Positions 11,730 to 24,993 are shown, numbered from the stretch's first letter. The stretch: 64,000 nt of DNA from Ottelia alismoides (GCA_037367405.1 JAZKJV010002947.1:124001-188000), one strand, 5' to 3'. Notes: generated by a model not told the origin, from the sequence alone. Numbers and translations: made by a program.

Positions 11730-13069
11730 ATATTGATACTAGCTGAGAATTGATATGGCATAAATGAGATGTGGTTTCAAGTTCCATACTATCTTTTACG
11801 ATAAGGATGACTTAGAGTAGATACTACATGTCGGGCATGCAACCTATAGGTTTTTCAGAAGAACACCTGTATTGGCAGGTCAAACCTAGGTGGTACACGA
11901 TTGCCTGGATATGTTGAGCGTGTGAAATAAATTATTTGCAACGCGTGGTACTCGACTGCCATTAGGCAAGTTAACTGACTGAAGATGGAGTCGTGCTATG
12001 CGGAGGCAGGGGCGGTTTGATAGCGGTTGGGTCACGATAACATGTATTTAAAGATGCTAGTTTATGTAATTAAAGGTTAGCTTGTGGTTTTAAGCTACCG
12101 AGTCCTCGAGGACGATGTGCTTCTTTATCTGTCGGGTTGAGGGTTTAGAACCTTGGATAATAAAAAAATGGAAATTGTCAGAGTAATATTAGAGGATTCG
12201 TTGAATCGATATGCAACGACATAAGCTCACCATATCAATGCAATCTCCAATCCTGGAGTGTCCAAAGCTTCAAGATCCGTGGAGGGAAGAGGACCAATCC
12301 CTGATGTGGATTAGAATGGATAAGACCTAAAACAAAAATAGAATAAAGGAACAACTATATAATTTGGTTTGTTGAACCTTTCAAATATCATGCTTGATCT
12401 ATGTTTTTTCCATTATTAAACATTGGCTCATCTCTTTCCTATATTTTTTGAAAACCCAACAAGCATCGGAGAATCATCACAGGGACAGTAGCCATCTAGC
12501 TAACCACAATAGCATACTCTATAAGGTAGTTGGTAATCTTTTTTGTACATTTCCTTTACAGACGATGTACATGTAAATAGTTATAGTGGGACAATGTATC
12601 GTGTAGACATTATTTTGTGAATGGAAAAGAGATGAATGACTTCTTCTTAGCATTTTAATTGCAGTATGTTCCTGAATGTTAGTTGTGATTGTTGAATAAA
12701 TTATTGCTGAGTAACCAGATCCGGTAAATGGGAAGACCCGATGACCCGAAATTGGGGTCGTGACAGTTTGGTACCAAAGACAAGCTACTTCGGTAATTTA
12801 TTCAGGAATTGACAACTCTGAGCATTATTCAGAAACTCGAGTTGTATTAAGATTCTTTGATCTTAATAATTGATAGTAATACCATCACAAGTCATTGTCC
12901 TTTATGTGCATCAAGCTAAGATGTATAGGACCTAACCTTTGGCCTTGATTCATCTCATGATCATGGCAAACAAAGACGTGTCTAGGGGGACACGTATTTA
13001 TAATCCGACATATATTAGATATTTGTGTAGTGCATATAACAGGACATCAGCTACATGTTTCCCTACTAC

Positions 13070-14100
13070 TTGTTGAAATGGATGGCTTTGATCTCATCCT
13101 ATGAATTGGTTGGCTAGAAAAGCATCATGCATGCCTTGATTGTTTCAGAAGACAGTAACTTTTCAAACTTCTAACTCGATAGAGATCCAGTTCATTGGAA
13201 AGACATCTAATGATGTTGTTGAATACATCTCTACTCTGTGGGCACAATAGCTGTTAGAGCAAGGGTGACAAGGTTATTTAGCCTATGTATCTACTATATC
13301 AGGGTCTGATAGAATGATGATGTGCATGTAGTGTAAGTTTCTCGATGTGTTTTCAGATGAACTATCCGGAAAACCACCTGAACAAGAGATTGAATTGGAA
13401 ATCTCTTTCATACATGATACTCAGCCTATCTCCATTCCTCCATATAGGATGGCACCAGTTGAATTACGGGAATTAAAGGTACAGTTACAAGAACTGTTAG
13501 ACAAAGGCTTCATTCGTCCTAGTACTTCACCATAGGATGCGCCTGTTTTGTTTCTGAGGAATAAGGATGGGTTAATGCAGTCGTATACATTGACTATAGA
13601 CAGTTAAACAAGAGGACAATAAAGAACATGTATCTTCTGCCAAGAATAGATGATCACTTTGACCAGTTGCAGACAGCCTTTCGAACTAGATACGGACATT
13701 ATGAATCTTTAGTTATACATTTTGGACTGACAAATCCCCAGTAGCCTTCATGGATCTCATGACGAAAGTATTCAGGGAATCCCTAAATCATTTTGTATTA
13801 GTCTTCATTGATGACGTGCTTATTTACTCCAAGGATAAGAACCACCATGAACATCATCTCTGGCCGGCACTTCAAATACTAAGGAAGAACAAACCGTACG
13901 CCAAATATAACAAATGTGACTTTTGGCTATCTGAAATATCCTTCTTAGACTATGTTATTTCTGAGGCAGGTATATCAGTTGATCTTGCAAAGGTTAGAAC
14001 TGTAGTGAGTTGGGAACATCCAAAAATGGTTAAAAAAATACAATCTTTTCTGGGTCTAGCTGGATATTATAGAAGATTTGTGAAAGAATTTTCATGAATA
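13070..14100 (+). pseudogene. Gypsy protease end and reverse transcriptase, broken
   Basis: Protease C-terminus reads EMDGFDLIL then WL near 13080-13115. RT starts near 13345 with [37 protein letters not shown] and DKGFIRPS, then stops. Palm residues FIDDVLIYSKD lie near 13805, followed by CDFWLSEISFLDYVIS and FLGLAGYYRRFVKEFS. Several stops and frame changes; not functional. Confidence 0.85.
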
Positions 14101-14600
14101 ACATTGCTAATGACTAGGCTGACTCAGAAGGAAGACTCATTTATATAGTCTAATGCATGTGAAATTAGTTTTCAAACACCGAAAGAACGCCTAACATTTG
14201 CACCTATCCTTACTCTACCCTTTGCGACTGAAGGGTTTACAGTGTGAACTGATGTATCTAAAGGACTTGGGGCAGCTCTTATGCAATATGGCAAGGTAGT
14301 TGCCTATGCATCACGACAACTCAAAACACATAAGAGGAACTACCTGACTCATGACCTTGAGCTAGTTGTTGTAGTCTTCTCTTTGAAGATATGGAAACAT
14401 TACCTCTATAATATTACTTTTGAGATCTTCACTGATCATGAAATTTGAAATATCGGTTTGACCAGAAGGAGCTCAATATGAGACAGAGATGGTGGTTAGA
14501 TTTGTTGAAAGACTATGATTGCATCATATATTACTATCTCGGTAAAGAGAATGTCGTACCACATGCCCGTAGCAAAAGAACTTATTCACATGAGTTGGTA
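14101..14600 (+). pseudogene. Gypsy RNase H region, broken
   Basis: Translation shows the family's order: a [13 protein letters not shown] start near 14240, [22 protein letters not shown] near 14300, then WWLDLLKDYDCIIYY near 14490. In-frame stops occur throughout. Confidence 0.75.
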
Positions 14601-14778
14601 ATTGCTATCTACTTCTGGGGTTTACTGTCAACGTTGAGTGAACGGAAACCATTTGATAGTAGTGTTGACTATTCCTCATCGATACAGAACAGAGATATGT
14701 GATAGAATAAAGAAATGACATAAGGATGGCACAGTCCTTAAAGACTTGAGATAACTTGAGAAGAATGAGATAGAGGGA

Positions 14779-15797
14779 TTGCATATACAAGACGAGTTAC
14801 TATATAGCCATCACAGAGTTTGTGTACAGAACGTGCTCGAGTTAAGGAAAGATATCTTACGTGAACCACATTGTTCCATATTATCTATTCATCCTGAAAT
14901 TATGAAGATGTGTAAGGATCTCGTTTCACACTTTTGGTGGTCAAGAATGAAGAAGGATGTTGATGAGTTTATGAACTCATGTTTCAGCTACCAGCAAGTG
15001 AAGGCTTCACACCAAAAGCCACTGAGATTGTTGCAACCTCTCTCTATCCTCGAATGGAAATGGGAAAGCATTTTCATGAACTCGTTATCGGCTTACCTCA
15101 GACGACTAGTGGTAAAGAAAGTATATGGGTCATATTAAATCATCTGACCAAGGTAGCACATTTTATACCAATAAGCTTATCTTCCACTCCAGACTAGTTT
15201 GTTGAGTTATATATTACACATGTGATCCATCTCCATGGTATCCCAAAGGAGGTAGTTTCCGATCGAGATTCACGATTCACCTCACATTACTGGGAAACTT
15301 CATGAAAGCCATAGGCACACGTCTATTATTGAGCACAGTATATCATCCGTAGACAGATGGCCAATCAGAACATATTATTCAAACTCTAGAGGATCTGTTA
15401 CGAGCATGTGCCTTAGAATGGAAAGGATCACAGCTTAAACATTTGCCTCTTGAAGAATTCACCTACAACAATAGTTACCATGCAAGTATTAACATAGCAC
15501 CATTTATATAGACGTAGGTGTACTACTCTTCTATGTTGGCAAGAGGTCTTGATAAAGAACATTTACGATTCAGGTAGACTCCAGCAAAAACGAGATGGAT
15601 AGCTTGCTCAAAAAAGACTAATAACTGCTCAAAGTCACCAGAAAAGCTATAGTGATACCGAGAGAAAAGATCTTGAGTTTGAGGTAGGTGACTTTCTTTC
15701 CTCAAAGTACCGCCTATGAAAGGAGATCAAAGGTTTGGCTTGCATGGGAAGTTGGCACACATGTCCGTGGGTCCCTTTGATTCCTCGGATCGGAAAA
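14779..15797 (+). pseudogene. Gypsy integrase, broken, cut by a LINE piece
   Basis: Zinc-binding region near 14880-15000 (HPEIMKMCKDLVSHFWW, then CFSYQQVK in place of the usual C-x2-C), then LNHLTKVAHFIPI, GIPKEVVSDRDSRFTSHYW with the second core Asp, and an eroded third motif. It continues to a GPF...PRIGK sequence where the LINE fragment enters at 15798. Confidence 0.8.
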
Positions 15798-16673
15798 AAA
15801 ATAATGGAAAAGGGTGGCATCCCACCATGGGACCCGCGTCAAAAGGTATATTTATAAGTAAAGATAAAAAATTACAAAAGGTTACATGTTCCAAGATTTA
15901 CAAAGTGCCCTACAGTGTTCAATCACATTAACGGAATAGAATGCATGCCCCCCGAAGATGACGTTTCTAGCGCACCATATTACCCATAATAGCTTGAAAG
16001 GAAAGGTGTTATCCTCATGCACGAAACCACATACTGAACAGATATCCCTCCAAAAGCTTGGACAGTCCCGCCCATGCAGCCATGAAATAGCTGCCTCGCT
16101 CCACACTTGAGCCGACGATGGACAAGAGAAGAACGGGTGCTCCATCTCCTCTGTCGCCAATCCACATCTATTGCAGGAAGTATCCCCCGCTCCAAACAGC
16201 TCCCACCTGCCCCTTGATGAGAATCATGTCCAACCTGAACAGTCAAGGAAGACCTTGATATAGGTCAGAACCTTGCTTCTCCATATCATCTGCATATCTA
16301 CTCCAACCTTCTTCTCCACGCCCTCCGCTTCCGCCATAAAGAACATGTATACCTTCTTCACCAAAAATCGACCATCCCTCCATACAAAGTGATCCCTCCC
16401 ATCTGTCAGTCCTGCATGTTGCATCATCTCCAACTGAAGTGCCATGAAGTCCTCGACCCTTTGCTCCGACAGGTCCGAAGAGAAAACCAGGGACCATGCC
16501 CCCGTCTCCCATACCTTCTGCACGACGACCTCCTTTTCCGGCGCCAATTACGCCAACTACGGGAATCACTCTCCCATCGCTCCCTCTCCAGTCCAATTAC
16601 CCTGCCAGAACCTGAATCCAGTTCCATTCCCAAGAACGGGTCTCAGCATACCTACCATCTTCAGAATCACATG
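15798..16673 (-). mobile_element. LINE ORF2 C-terminal fragment in gypsy integrase
   Basis: Minus-strand translation gives DHFVWRDGRFLVKKVYMFFM (16340-16410) and the zinc-binding RT-associated end EEMEHPFFSCPSSAQVW (16110-16155), then WVIWCARNVIFGG. Frameshifts divide it. Flanked by a 12-bp near-perfect duplication CGGATCGGAAAA/CGGATTGGAAAA (15786-15797, 16674-16685). A poly(A) tail is not seen at the 3' (left) end, so the ending is eroded or atypical. Confidence 0.75.
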
Positions 16674-17110
16674 CGGATTGGAAAAGTTGCATATAGACTT
16701 GCACTTCGTCCACATCTTTCGGCAATACATGATGTTTTTCATGTATCAAATTTGAGAAAGTATATTAAGGATCCTAAGCATAAGATAAGTTTATTATAAT
16801 CTACATGTTGAGCCAGATTTTACATACTTAGAAATACACGTGCAAATACTAAACATGGATATCAAGAAGTTGAAAGATAAAGAGGTGCCTCTAGTTAAAG
16901 TATTGTGACAAAACCAAGAGTTTGAAGGAGCCAAATGGGAACCTGAGGTAGATATGAGAGTGTTTGTTTGAATGATAATATTATGTATTGTGTATATCTT
17001 CATTATAAAGAAAAGGGCGTTCAGCATCTTTAAAGTTGTTAGGGTTTCACTCCTCTTTGAGGTTGTTATGTCTGCACTCGAGGACGAGACTTCCTTTAAG
17101 GTTGTTATAA
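16674..17110 (+). pseudogene. Gypsy integrase C-terminus and chromodomain-like tail
   Basis: Resumes with RIGKVAYRLALRPHLSAIHD and VFHVSNLRKYI. After stops, it reads KEVPLVKVL and EFEGAKWEPEVDM (16880-16960), the chromodomain-like tail of Tekay/Del elements. Near 17080 LEDETSF resembles the FEDE...FK end of such polyproteins. Removing the LINE and one copy of its duplication restores one frame across the join. Confidence 0.75.
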
Positions 17111-17893
17111 TTATAAAACCTTAAACTAGGCTCCTCTTGGATCCTATAGCATAAGATCCAACTCATCAAAAGGAAACCAGCAGAATTTATTTCACGCAAA
17201 TCGGACTTCATTTCAAATTTTATGATTTTCGCAAGAACGAAAAGGAGGCTTAAGATGTCATTAACCCTTAATGATCATCATTAAGACTATTTAATCGTGA
17301 TTAACGAAACTAATGATAGATTATAAACATTAATTACCATTAGCGAACAATAATCAGAGGTCAGCAAAAGTTAAGCGTAAGTTACAAGTGATTAGTATAA
17401 GTTAATCACTATTAGCGCTAATTAGGCACCCTTTGTGTATCTAGAAGCTTCTGAAAAAATCTAACATTTGCTTTAACTTTCGAATAAGTTTTGGCCAAAA
17501 CCATGAACCCAAAACCATGGGTCGTTAATTGCGGCCAAGGGTTAAAACATGATTTACTAACCATGGTTACTCTGAAACTTTTAAATAACCCACTACTCAT
17601 TCATTTTCTACGATTTCCACTACCACCACTACCTCAAGGGCTAGGGTCGGGAGGACGAGAGAGAGACGAAGAAAAAGCACTAACGAAACGCTGCCGGGAG
17701 GACGAGGAGGAGGAAGACGGTGTGATCCTCTCCTAATTGGTTTCGTAAGTAAGCTCTAACTTGAGCTAGGTTTTTTATTCATCTTTTTTTCAAGCTAGGT
17801 TTTCGATTCATCTTCCTTTCCAATTCATTGTGTTATGTTTCGGGGAGGAATCTAAGCATAGCCATACTCGGGTGCAAGCGGCTAGGTAGTCGG

Positions 17894-19744
17894 TGAGCAT
17901 ACATGTTCTTCATATGACACACTCGCCATCGACAAGAGACTTGTCGATTCATAGTTTTTATCAATATTATAGTTGTTTTGATGGAAGAATATGTGTAACG
18001 CCCTACTTAGGTGCGGGCGGCTAAGCACGTCAGTGAACCCTATGATTTGCCACACGCTTCACTCACTTAAGATGAGTAGTATCTACTGATTCTCCACCGC
18101 TTGCAGTTCTATTACATTCTTTTTGTTTTGATGTTGTTTTCCTCTAAATGATTTCATAGAGGAACCTCTTTTCGTTTTTCTTTTGAAATATGTCCTGATA
18201 TACGGGGAAACTCTACCAAAATTTTCAGGAAAAATATGTTTCGATATGAGGGGATACTCTGTCGAAATATTCATATAAATATGACCAGATATAAGGGGAA
18301 ATAAACTCTGTCAAAATTTTCCTATAAATATCACCCTGTATAAAGGGAGATGAAATTACGAGAGAAAATGTATTCTTCGCATACTTCGTGTCCTACGCTC
18401 GCTCTTCGCGATCTTCGTGTTCTTCGTTCGTTCTTTGTGTTCTCGACGTATTCTTAGTGTTCTTGATACGAAAGTGAAATTTGATCGTTTCAGGAATCGT
18501 AAATCACCCTTTTTGAAAATGAATCACGATAAACTATTGCATGCGCGAGTGAAACCTTGATTAGGTAACGAAATCCTACATCTTGTTGTTGAGTATTCAA
18601 GTTAAACTAAATAAGAATATATGTTTATGATGCTCACTATTTTGAAAAACATTCACATGCTTGTTACATGATTTACTCTAAAATAATTGCTAAAATATAA
18701 TTTGTGAAATGAATCCCCTTGCAGTTGATGTGATAATTATGCAAAATGATACTGATACTAGCCGAGAATTGATATGGCATACAGGAGATCCGGTTTCAAG
18801 TTTCATACTATCTTTTACAATAAGGATGACTTGGAGTAAATACTACATGTCGAGCAAGCAACCTCTAGGTTTGTCAGAAGAACATAGGTATTGGCAGGCC
18901 AAACCTAAGTGGTACACGATTGCTCAGATATGTTGAGTGAGTGAAATAAATTATTTACAACGCGTAGTACTTGGTTTCCATTAGGTGGGTTGGCTGACTG
19001 AAGATGGGGTCGTGGTTTGATAGCAGTTGGGCTATGATAACATGTATTTAAAGCAGCTAGTTTATGTAATTAAATGTTAACATGTGGTTTTAAGCTACCA
19101 AGTCCTCGAAGACGTGTGCTTTTTTATTTGTCAGATTAAGGGTTTGGAACCCTAGATGATAAAAAAATAGAAATTGTCAGAGTAGTATCGGAGGATTGGT
19201 TGAGGTAGCGTGCGGCGACATAAGCTCACTAGATCAATGCAATCTCCAATCATGGAGTGTCCACAACTTTGGAGTCGGTGGAGGGAAGAGGATCAATTCC
19301 TGATGTGGATTAAAATGGATAGGACCTAAAACAAAAATAGAATAAAGGAATAACTATATAATTTGGTTTGTTGAACCTTTCAAATATCATGTTTTGACTA
19401 TGTTTCTTTTCTTCGTTATTGAACATTGGCTCATCTATTTCCTATATTTTCTGAAAACCCACCAAGCATCAGAGAGTTATCACATGGGCAGTAGCATTAC
19501 TCTATAAGGTAGTTGGTAATATTTTGTGTGCATTTCCTTTCCAATTGATGTACATGTAAATAGTTTTAGTGGGACAATGTATCGTGTAAACTTTATTATG
19601 TGATGGAAAAGAGATGAATGACTTCTTAGTATTTTAATTGCAGTCTGTTTCAGAATGATAGTTGTGACTGTTGAATAAATTATTACTGAGTAACCAGATT
19701 CGGTAAATAGGATGATCCAATGACCCGGAATCGAGGTCATGACA
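17894..19744 (+). repeat. 3' LTR of the gypsy element (empty site for copia A)
   Basis: Uninterrupted across the copia A insertion point (near 18750, AATGATACTGATACTAGC). Includes TGTAACGCCCTACTTAGG at 17994, a frequent gypsy LTR start motif. Confidence 0.8.
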
Positions 19745-19789
19745 CCTTTAAATTCTTTCTTCTTTAAGATAATCCATTCCAATCTTCCC

Positions 19790-20290
19790 TCTTTCTTCTT
19801 CCACCTCATGCGGCTTTGAGTACTCTACCTTTCCCTCATCCTATTTTGTCCTTTCTCGCCTCAAATATTTCCCCTCTTTAGCCATTAACTTCATCCTTCT
19901 TCAATCTAGGCTTTCTTTCTTCTCATCTACCTTCAAATCTCCTCGACCATATTACTTCTCTCCTCGCCTTTAAATTCATTCTTCTCTTAGACACTTCATT
20001 ACATCCTTCATCTTTCTTCTTCCCCCTCACACGGTTTGCCAAGCCCTACCTTCTCCTCATCCTATTTTTCCCTTGCCACCTCATATCTTTCCTATCTTGA
20101 GCCATTGACTTTATTACTCTTGGATCTATGATTTCTTTCTTAACATCTACCTTCCAATATCCTTCTAGACCTTATTTCTTCTCTCTTGCACAACTAGACA
20201 TGCTCCATGTCTCATCATACACATCTCCGGAAATTCCCATCCAAAATCTCACACAATTTATATGACTTAATTTCTTCTTCTTATCTGCCA
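19790..20290 (+). repeat. Pyrimidine-rich repeat, two tandem copies
   Basis: Two consecutive diverged units of about 230-270 bp (starting near 19790 and 20021). Each has a CTACCTT(C/T)...CCTCATCCTATTTT start and a TTTCTTCTCATCTACCTTC-like middle; the second matches 2340-2580 to its end. Confidence 0.6.
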
Positions 20291-20559
20291 ATTTTGCATC
20301 ATAGTTTATATGTTCTCATGAGCTTTGATGTGTATAGGTGTATACTTCTCTCACCAAATGCTAAAGTCAATGTCAAACATAAGTGAAACTTCTAAAAGCC
20401 AAAACTCTTGCACTATCGCATGGGGTAGTTTGTTATCTATTTTCTAGAAAGGGATTGGTGTTGTTCTCCAAAAAATCTAGTTTCCAGTGAGGACGAGTTT
20501 AGATAATTGCCAGCAATTTCAGCTTTCAGCGAGATGAATAGAATGTATATGGAGCTATG

Positions 20560-21130
20560 AATGCTTCCCTGGTTTATGTGCTTTGGGCTTTGGCTATGAA
20601 TCAGGAGCTTTGTATGGTGGAGGCTTAGAGGAATGGTGTTTCCCCCCTTCCCTTCGCTCTGATAATCTAGGGCAACTGGCGATGGACTACAAGCAGTTGC
20701 ATGAGTTTATGGCTTTTAATAAGGGGTTATCTATTAGAGTTGATTATTGGGCCGGACCTTGTCAAATGGAAATTTTATGTCAAGAAGGCCTATAAGATGG
20801 TGAATGCATCACAGGTTTTTTTATCATGGGATTGTTGCATAGCCTGCAAAAGAATTTGGAGTTACAATTTCACATTTTTCGTTGGCTTCCATGGCGGGAG
20901 TTGATGATATATGGACCCTCGAGGGTCAAAATTTTTAAGGGGGTGGATGGCACATGTCAACTTTGCTTTGAAAAATTGTATAATATAGATTGCATTTTCT
21001 TATAGTACGCCACCTCTAAGGAGGTTTGGAGGATGAACTAGACTGTCAAATGCAGCTAGCTACCTCATGGGTGTGTAGTATATTGATACCAAATGGAGGG
21101 GTTCAGATATTGATCGAATTTGGGTCTTAG
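20560..21130 (+). pseudogene. LINE ORF2 C-terminal relic
   Basis: KWKFYVKKAYKMVNASQ (20766-20816), then after shifts a GTCQLCFEKLYNIDCIFL-like zinc-binding end and SKEVW (near 20950-21030), the usual RT-associated C-terminus of plant LINEs. Many stops. Confidence 0.5.
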
Positions 21131-21849
21131 ACTCTTAGTTGTGGTTTAGTCGATCTGATTGGCCGAAAAAGACATCTCTCAATATGTGGACAATGTACTT
21201 GTATAAGCCAAGATTCTTGAAGAATCTTAATCTTTGTAATTTTATGCTTAAAATTGTGTATTATAAAGTTTTTTTGGGTGTACGCCTTAATAGCATTCTC
21301 CTTTTTTCCATCAAAAAACGAAGGTTCTTTCTTAGAAGAGCATCCAACTCTCTTAGATGGAATTCATATTTCTTTTGTTCACATGGATAAAAATAGTTCT
21401 ATATAACCCAACCTTATTGCGCACTTTTTACAGTTTTATATTTATGTGCAAAAAATTCCTAAATCAGGAATAAAACATGAAGGGTGTATGAAGGTCCGAT
21501 CTCACAAATCTAAATAAAATCAAATTTGGTTCAGAAAAGAGCTGAAGTTATAGGTAGAAGATCATCTCCTAAAAAAACCATGGGCAGTAAAAAAGATTAA
21601 GCATATATAAGAAAAGAAAAAAATGCACTCAGCAACCTGCATAAAAGCGGTATATGATAGTCTAATAAGGCAAGGACTTTGTGTATTTAATAAATCAAAG
21701 AGTGCTATTAGAAAGACATGTCTAGAAATATGATCAACATAAATATGCATTTTTTCTCAAAGAAAGTTAAATAAACAAAGGATAGAATATAGAATACATA
21801 TTTATCTATCCTAATGCCAACCCAAATTCTCTAAAATAAATCTTGCTTC
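21131..21849. other. Intergenic or intron 2, no gene recognised
   Basis: AT-rich with short frames only. If CCR4 continues to the left, this and everything down to position 1 lies in its intron 2. Confidence 0.4.
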
Positions 21850-22340
21850 CCTATTTAGACCAAGGAATACAACTCGTTAAAGATTGCCTTCAATTTACTG
21901 GCAAAAATTTCATAATGATCAAGTGCACAAATTTGATAACACAATAGGAGCCCCTCGTTCTCGATGTCATCGCCCTCTTTTGGAGCAAGAAAAGGATGAA
22001 GCGGTCCAGACTGTTAATCTCACATTTCCTCCATGAACTCCTCACCATCACCAGGACCTCCATTTAAAACAAATCCTAGGAAACTATATAGGAAAAAAAC
22101 TAGCAAGCCATCAAGACCAGAGCTTTATCCTAATTTGAGTCCTTCAAAGCTCCCGGAAGAACACACCCTTCCAAACAAACAAAACCTATAATCATCAAAA
22201 ATTAACATCAAACCTCTTTTTCCAACATCAAGATCCAGCGGACCTATGAGCAAAGTAGTTGTGACAGGCATTAAGGGTGGCCCCAACAGCCCGTCTTATA
22301 ACAAAACCATCCCACCCTTCATCTAATTTTATTCATCCTA
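21850..22340 (-). pseudogene. LINE reverse transcriptase relic
   Basis: Minus-strand translation contains FLAPKEGDDIEN and YEIFASKLKAIFNEL (about 21880-21990), matching the LIPKK-G...YKI-AK-LA-RL block of LINE RT. Upstream pieces (LDGLL.FFLYSFLG) are weaker. Heavily degraded. Confidence 0.45.
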
Positions 22341-22858
22341 GTTCTTGATTTCAATTTATCCATGGTGTTAGAAAATATGATGCAGAAGTGTGTCAGAAAT
22401 AAAGATAAAGAAATATGAATAGCGGGATTTAACGTGGAACCCTACTCCCTAAGAAGAGGGATGAAATCACGGGAGAACGCCTCAAAGGGCTAATGTATGC
22501 ATTGCACTTTCTCGTCCAATATAGGAGGTCTAGGGCTTCTTATATAGCCTCCACAGAGCCTTCAAGTCCTACCATTGATAGATGTGGGACTAAACTGCTG
22601 GATGTGATAAATGGATCTTGAAAGGGTCTATTTACCCATCTACATGATAAATGACGCATACACTCAACACTCCCCTTCAAGCTAGAGCGTGCAATGCTCA
22701 GCTTGAACAAACAGAAAGAAATCTCAGATCCCAATACAAGACATTACAGACAATATCAACTCAACGCGCACAACTGTCGGCTGTTGTCGAGGACATTTCT
22801 TCTCATGCCATGCATGTGAGGAGAAACAAACGGGCTGGAGTGTGAGTCAAAGTGAATC

Positions 22859-23066
22859 CATGGCCTCAAATTTCAACAAAATTCAATCGATTTTTTGTCG
22901 AATATCGATATCCTGTCGAAATCAATATTCGACCGAAATGGCCGAAATGATCGAAATATGAGGGCCCTAGCACAAAAAATGATAGAAATGACCGAAATTT
23001 CGGTCGAATTTCAACCGAAATTCCACCATAATTCCTTTTGCTCGATCACCAACATTTAGGGCCTTG
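22859..23066. mobile_element. MITE (208 bp, TTTCGGTCGAAAT-rich) in element E
   Basis: Perfect 8-bp duplication AGTGAATC on both sides (22851-22858, 23067-23074). Ends CATGGCCTCAAATTTC and (other strand) CAAGGCCCTAAATGTTG form imperfect inverted repeats. The interior is a series of CGAAAT/ATTTCG repeats. Element F has the empty site (AAACTGAATCTCC near 28193). Confidence 0.85.
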
Positions 23067-24993
23067 AGTGAATCTCCTCATAAGAGAGCATGTGCTCTGT
23101 ATTGCGCATGTCAGAGTCACTACAACTGAAATGAATCTCCTCGTCAGAGTACTATGGCTCGCCCAACATGTAGACAACTGCTCCATCTCTGAAGGGGTCG
23201 AACTGAAAAAGCTGTGGAGACATCCTAGTCAGAGTCCACGGTCGATGGAGAACGGAGTCTGAAAAGTCTCCTCGTCGGAGAACTGGGTCTCTCCCGTACT
23301 GGCTCAGAGAATGGGATCTCTACTCTGGAGTTCCTATGAAACCACATGATAAACCTAGCCCACATGGAATAAGGAATGGAATCTTTACTCTAGAATCTCT
23401 ATGGAACACATGAAAACTCTGACCAAAATAAAAGATGGGGACCACACAAAAGATGGCAAACATGTGCACATCAAAATAAAGAATGCATACATGTGTGTGT
23501 CTGAAAATGAAGACTCGGAACCAATCTGACGTCGAGTCTGAATATTTGTAGAGTCTGGAAAATCTGGCTTGAAGAATCTGAACTGGAGAATATGGAATCT
23601 GATGATCTGGCATGTAAAACTCTAAACAATATTCCCCCTTTCTCCCTGCCGGAACATAATGACGACACCAAAGTTGAGAGAACACAAGAAAATGGGGAGA
23701 GAAAAAACATCAAATAAGTCGTTCATTCATTTTTTTTTACAGTTTTCCCCTTTTTAAATTTTTTTAACCATTTTTTAATCATTTTTTGTAGTCGTAGCAT
23801 CATTTTTTACGGTTTTCCTCTCTCTTTTTTGCATCTTTTTCCGCATACGATTTTTTTATGCATCTTTTTTCTCTCTCTCCGTTTTTTCAACTCTCGACCC
23901 ATACAGTTGGGCCCAAACAGCAATTTTTTTTTAAACACAACGCATGGTCCACTTGGATCCCCCTTTTTTTGCTTATTTATGGTTCCCAATTGGGAACCCT
24001 CTCTCATACGAACAGCCACCCTGATGGGGTTGCCGCCTGGATCTAGAGGATTCCACCAAGTGGCCTCGCAAAGATGGCCTGAAGGTTCTCAGCTGATGGA
24101 ACTTGGAGAGGCACTGTCGTCGCAGGGAGTGTGTGCCTCCTGCGAGGACAGGATGGAGGAGCGCAGCTTGGAGGAGGGTCGTTGCACGAGCCAATGGATC
24201 CGACCTGTCGGACCAAGGGGTAGTATCGTGAAGTAGCGCTGCTTGGGATGCCGCATGGGATTCTCCGCCTGGAGGTGCCACCTCTGCTGAAGGGAGGACG
24301 ACCATCGCGACTGGAGGGTTACCACGACGAGGAGATCGCGTGGAGCGAAGGAGCTCCGCGTGGAGGCGTCGCCGCTACTAGAGAGAAGGGGGTGCCGATT
24401 GAGAAGAAGTGTCTCCATGCGGGCTTCTTCGAACTGGGGGCCAGGACTGGATCGAAGGGGCATGGTGACATCGTCGTCGTCTCGATGTTGCTGGAGCGGG
24501 AGAAGGAGATGGGGCTCGAGCTCCTGCTTGGAACTTGTTGTTTGATCGGCTACCGTCGTTGAAGGAGATGCGACCTTATGGAGATACGAGATCTGGAGCC
24601 TCTGTCGTGATTTCATGGATCTCACCATGCCGCCAGGACTTCATGGACTGCATGGAGCGCTGCCAGCATAAGATGGAGGTGGTGTGATGCTATCTGGAAC
24701 CAGAAGAGGCTTCGCATGAAGTGGAGGTCTGAAGAGATGGACGATCGACACCATTTGGGGATTGCGCCGCTGCCCAATTGAAGGAGGCGCGCGATGGGGG
24801 AAGAAGGTAACGATGATGTTGTGCCGCCTATCTGAATCTGGAGATGATACCGTGTTTTAGGGTACCAGGAACCCTAAAATATTTTCAGAAAAATGACATG
24901 CATACTCTTCAGAACTTGCAGCACTATCAAATTACGGTTGTGAAACCCTCAAATCTATGGAACTTGATTACAAACTTGAATGATATAGAACCG

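Larger units (their letters stand above)
6268..12765 (+). repeat. 5' LTR of the gypsy element, split by copia A
   Basis: Parts 6268-7063 and 11730-12765 align end to end with 17894-19744. The first abuts LINE sequence at 6267 without any PPT or intact LINE end, so its left side may be truncated. Ends GGGGTCGTGACA before the PBS. Confidence 0.8.
6268..19744 (+). mobile_element. Decayed Ty3/gypsy element (chromovirus-type) with nested copia and LINE
   Basis: Two homologous arms, 6268-7063 plus 11730-12765 and 17894-19744, are LTR sequence (about 1.83 and 1.85 kb) ending GTCGTGACA/GTCATGACA. A worn Met-type PBS TGGTACCAAAGA is at 12769-12780. Internal order is protease end, RT, RNase H, integrase, chromodomain-like end, typical of Ty3/gypsy chromoviruses of Tekay/Del type. 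Gag is missing: only 300 bp separate the PBS from the end of protease. Flanking TCTTT/CCTTT could be a target duplication. The left LTR border is uncertain: the 3' LTR may really begin near 17103, right after a FEDE-type gypsy C-terminus, or at TGTAACGCCC (17994). Confidence 0.85.

Noticed and set aside
16389..16799. 136-codon plus-strand frame as one protein
   Set aside because: It fuses the antisense of the LINE fragment with the gypsy integrase tail across the insertion border.
23973..24628. Overlapping frames of 100-180 codons in element E
   Set aside because: No domain, both strands open in GC-rich DNA, and sister element F lacks them.
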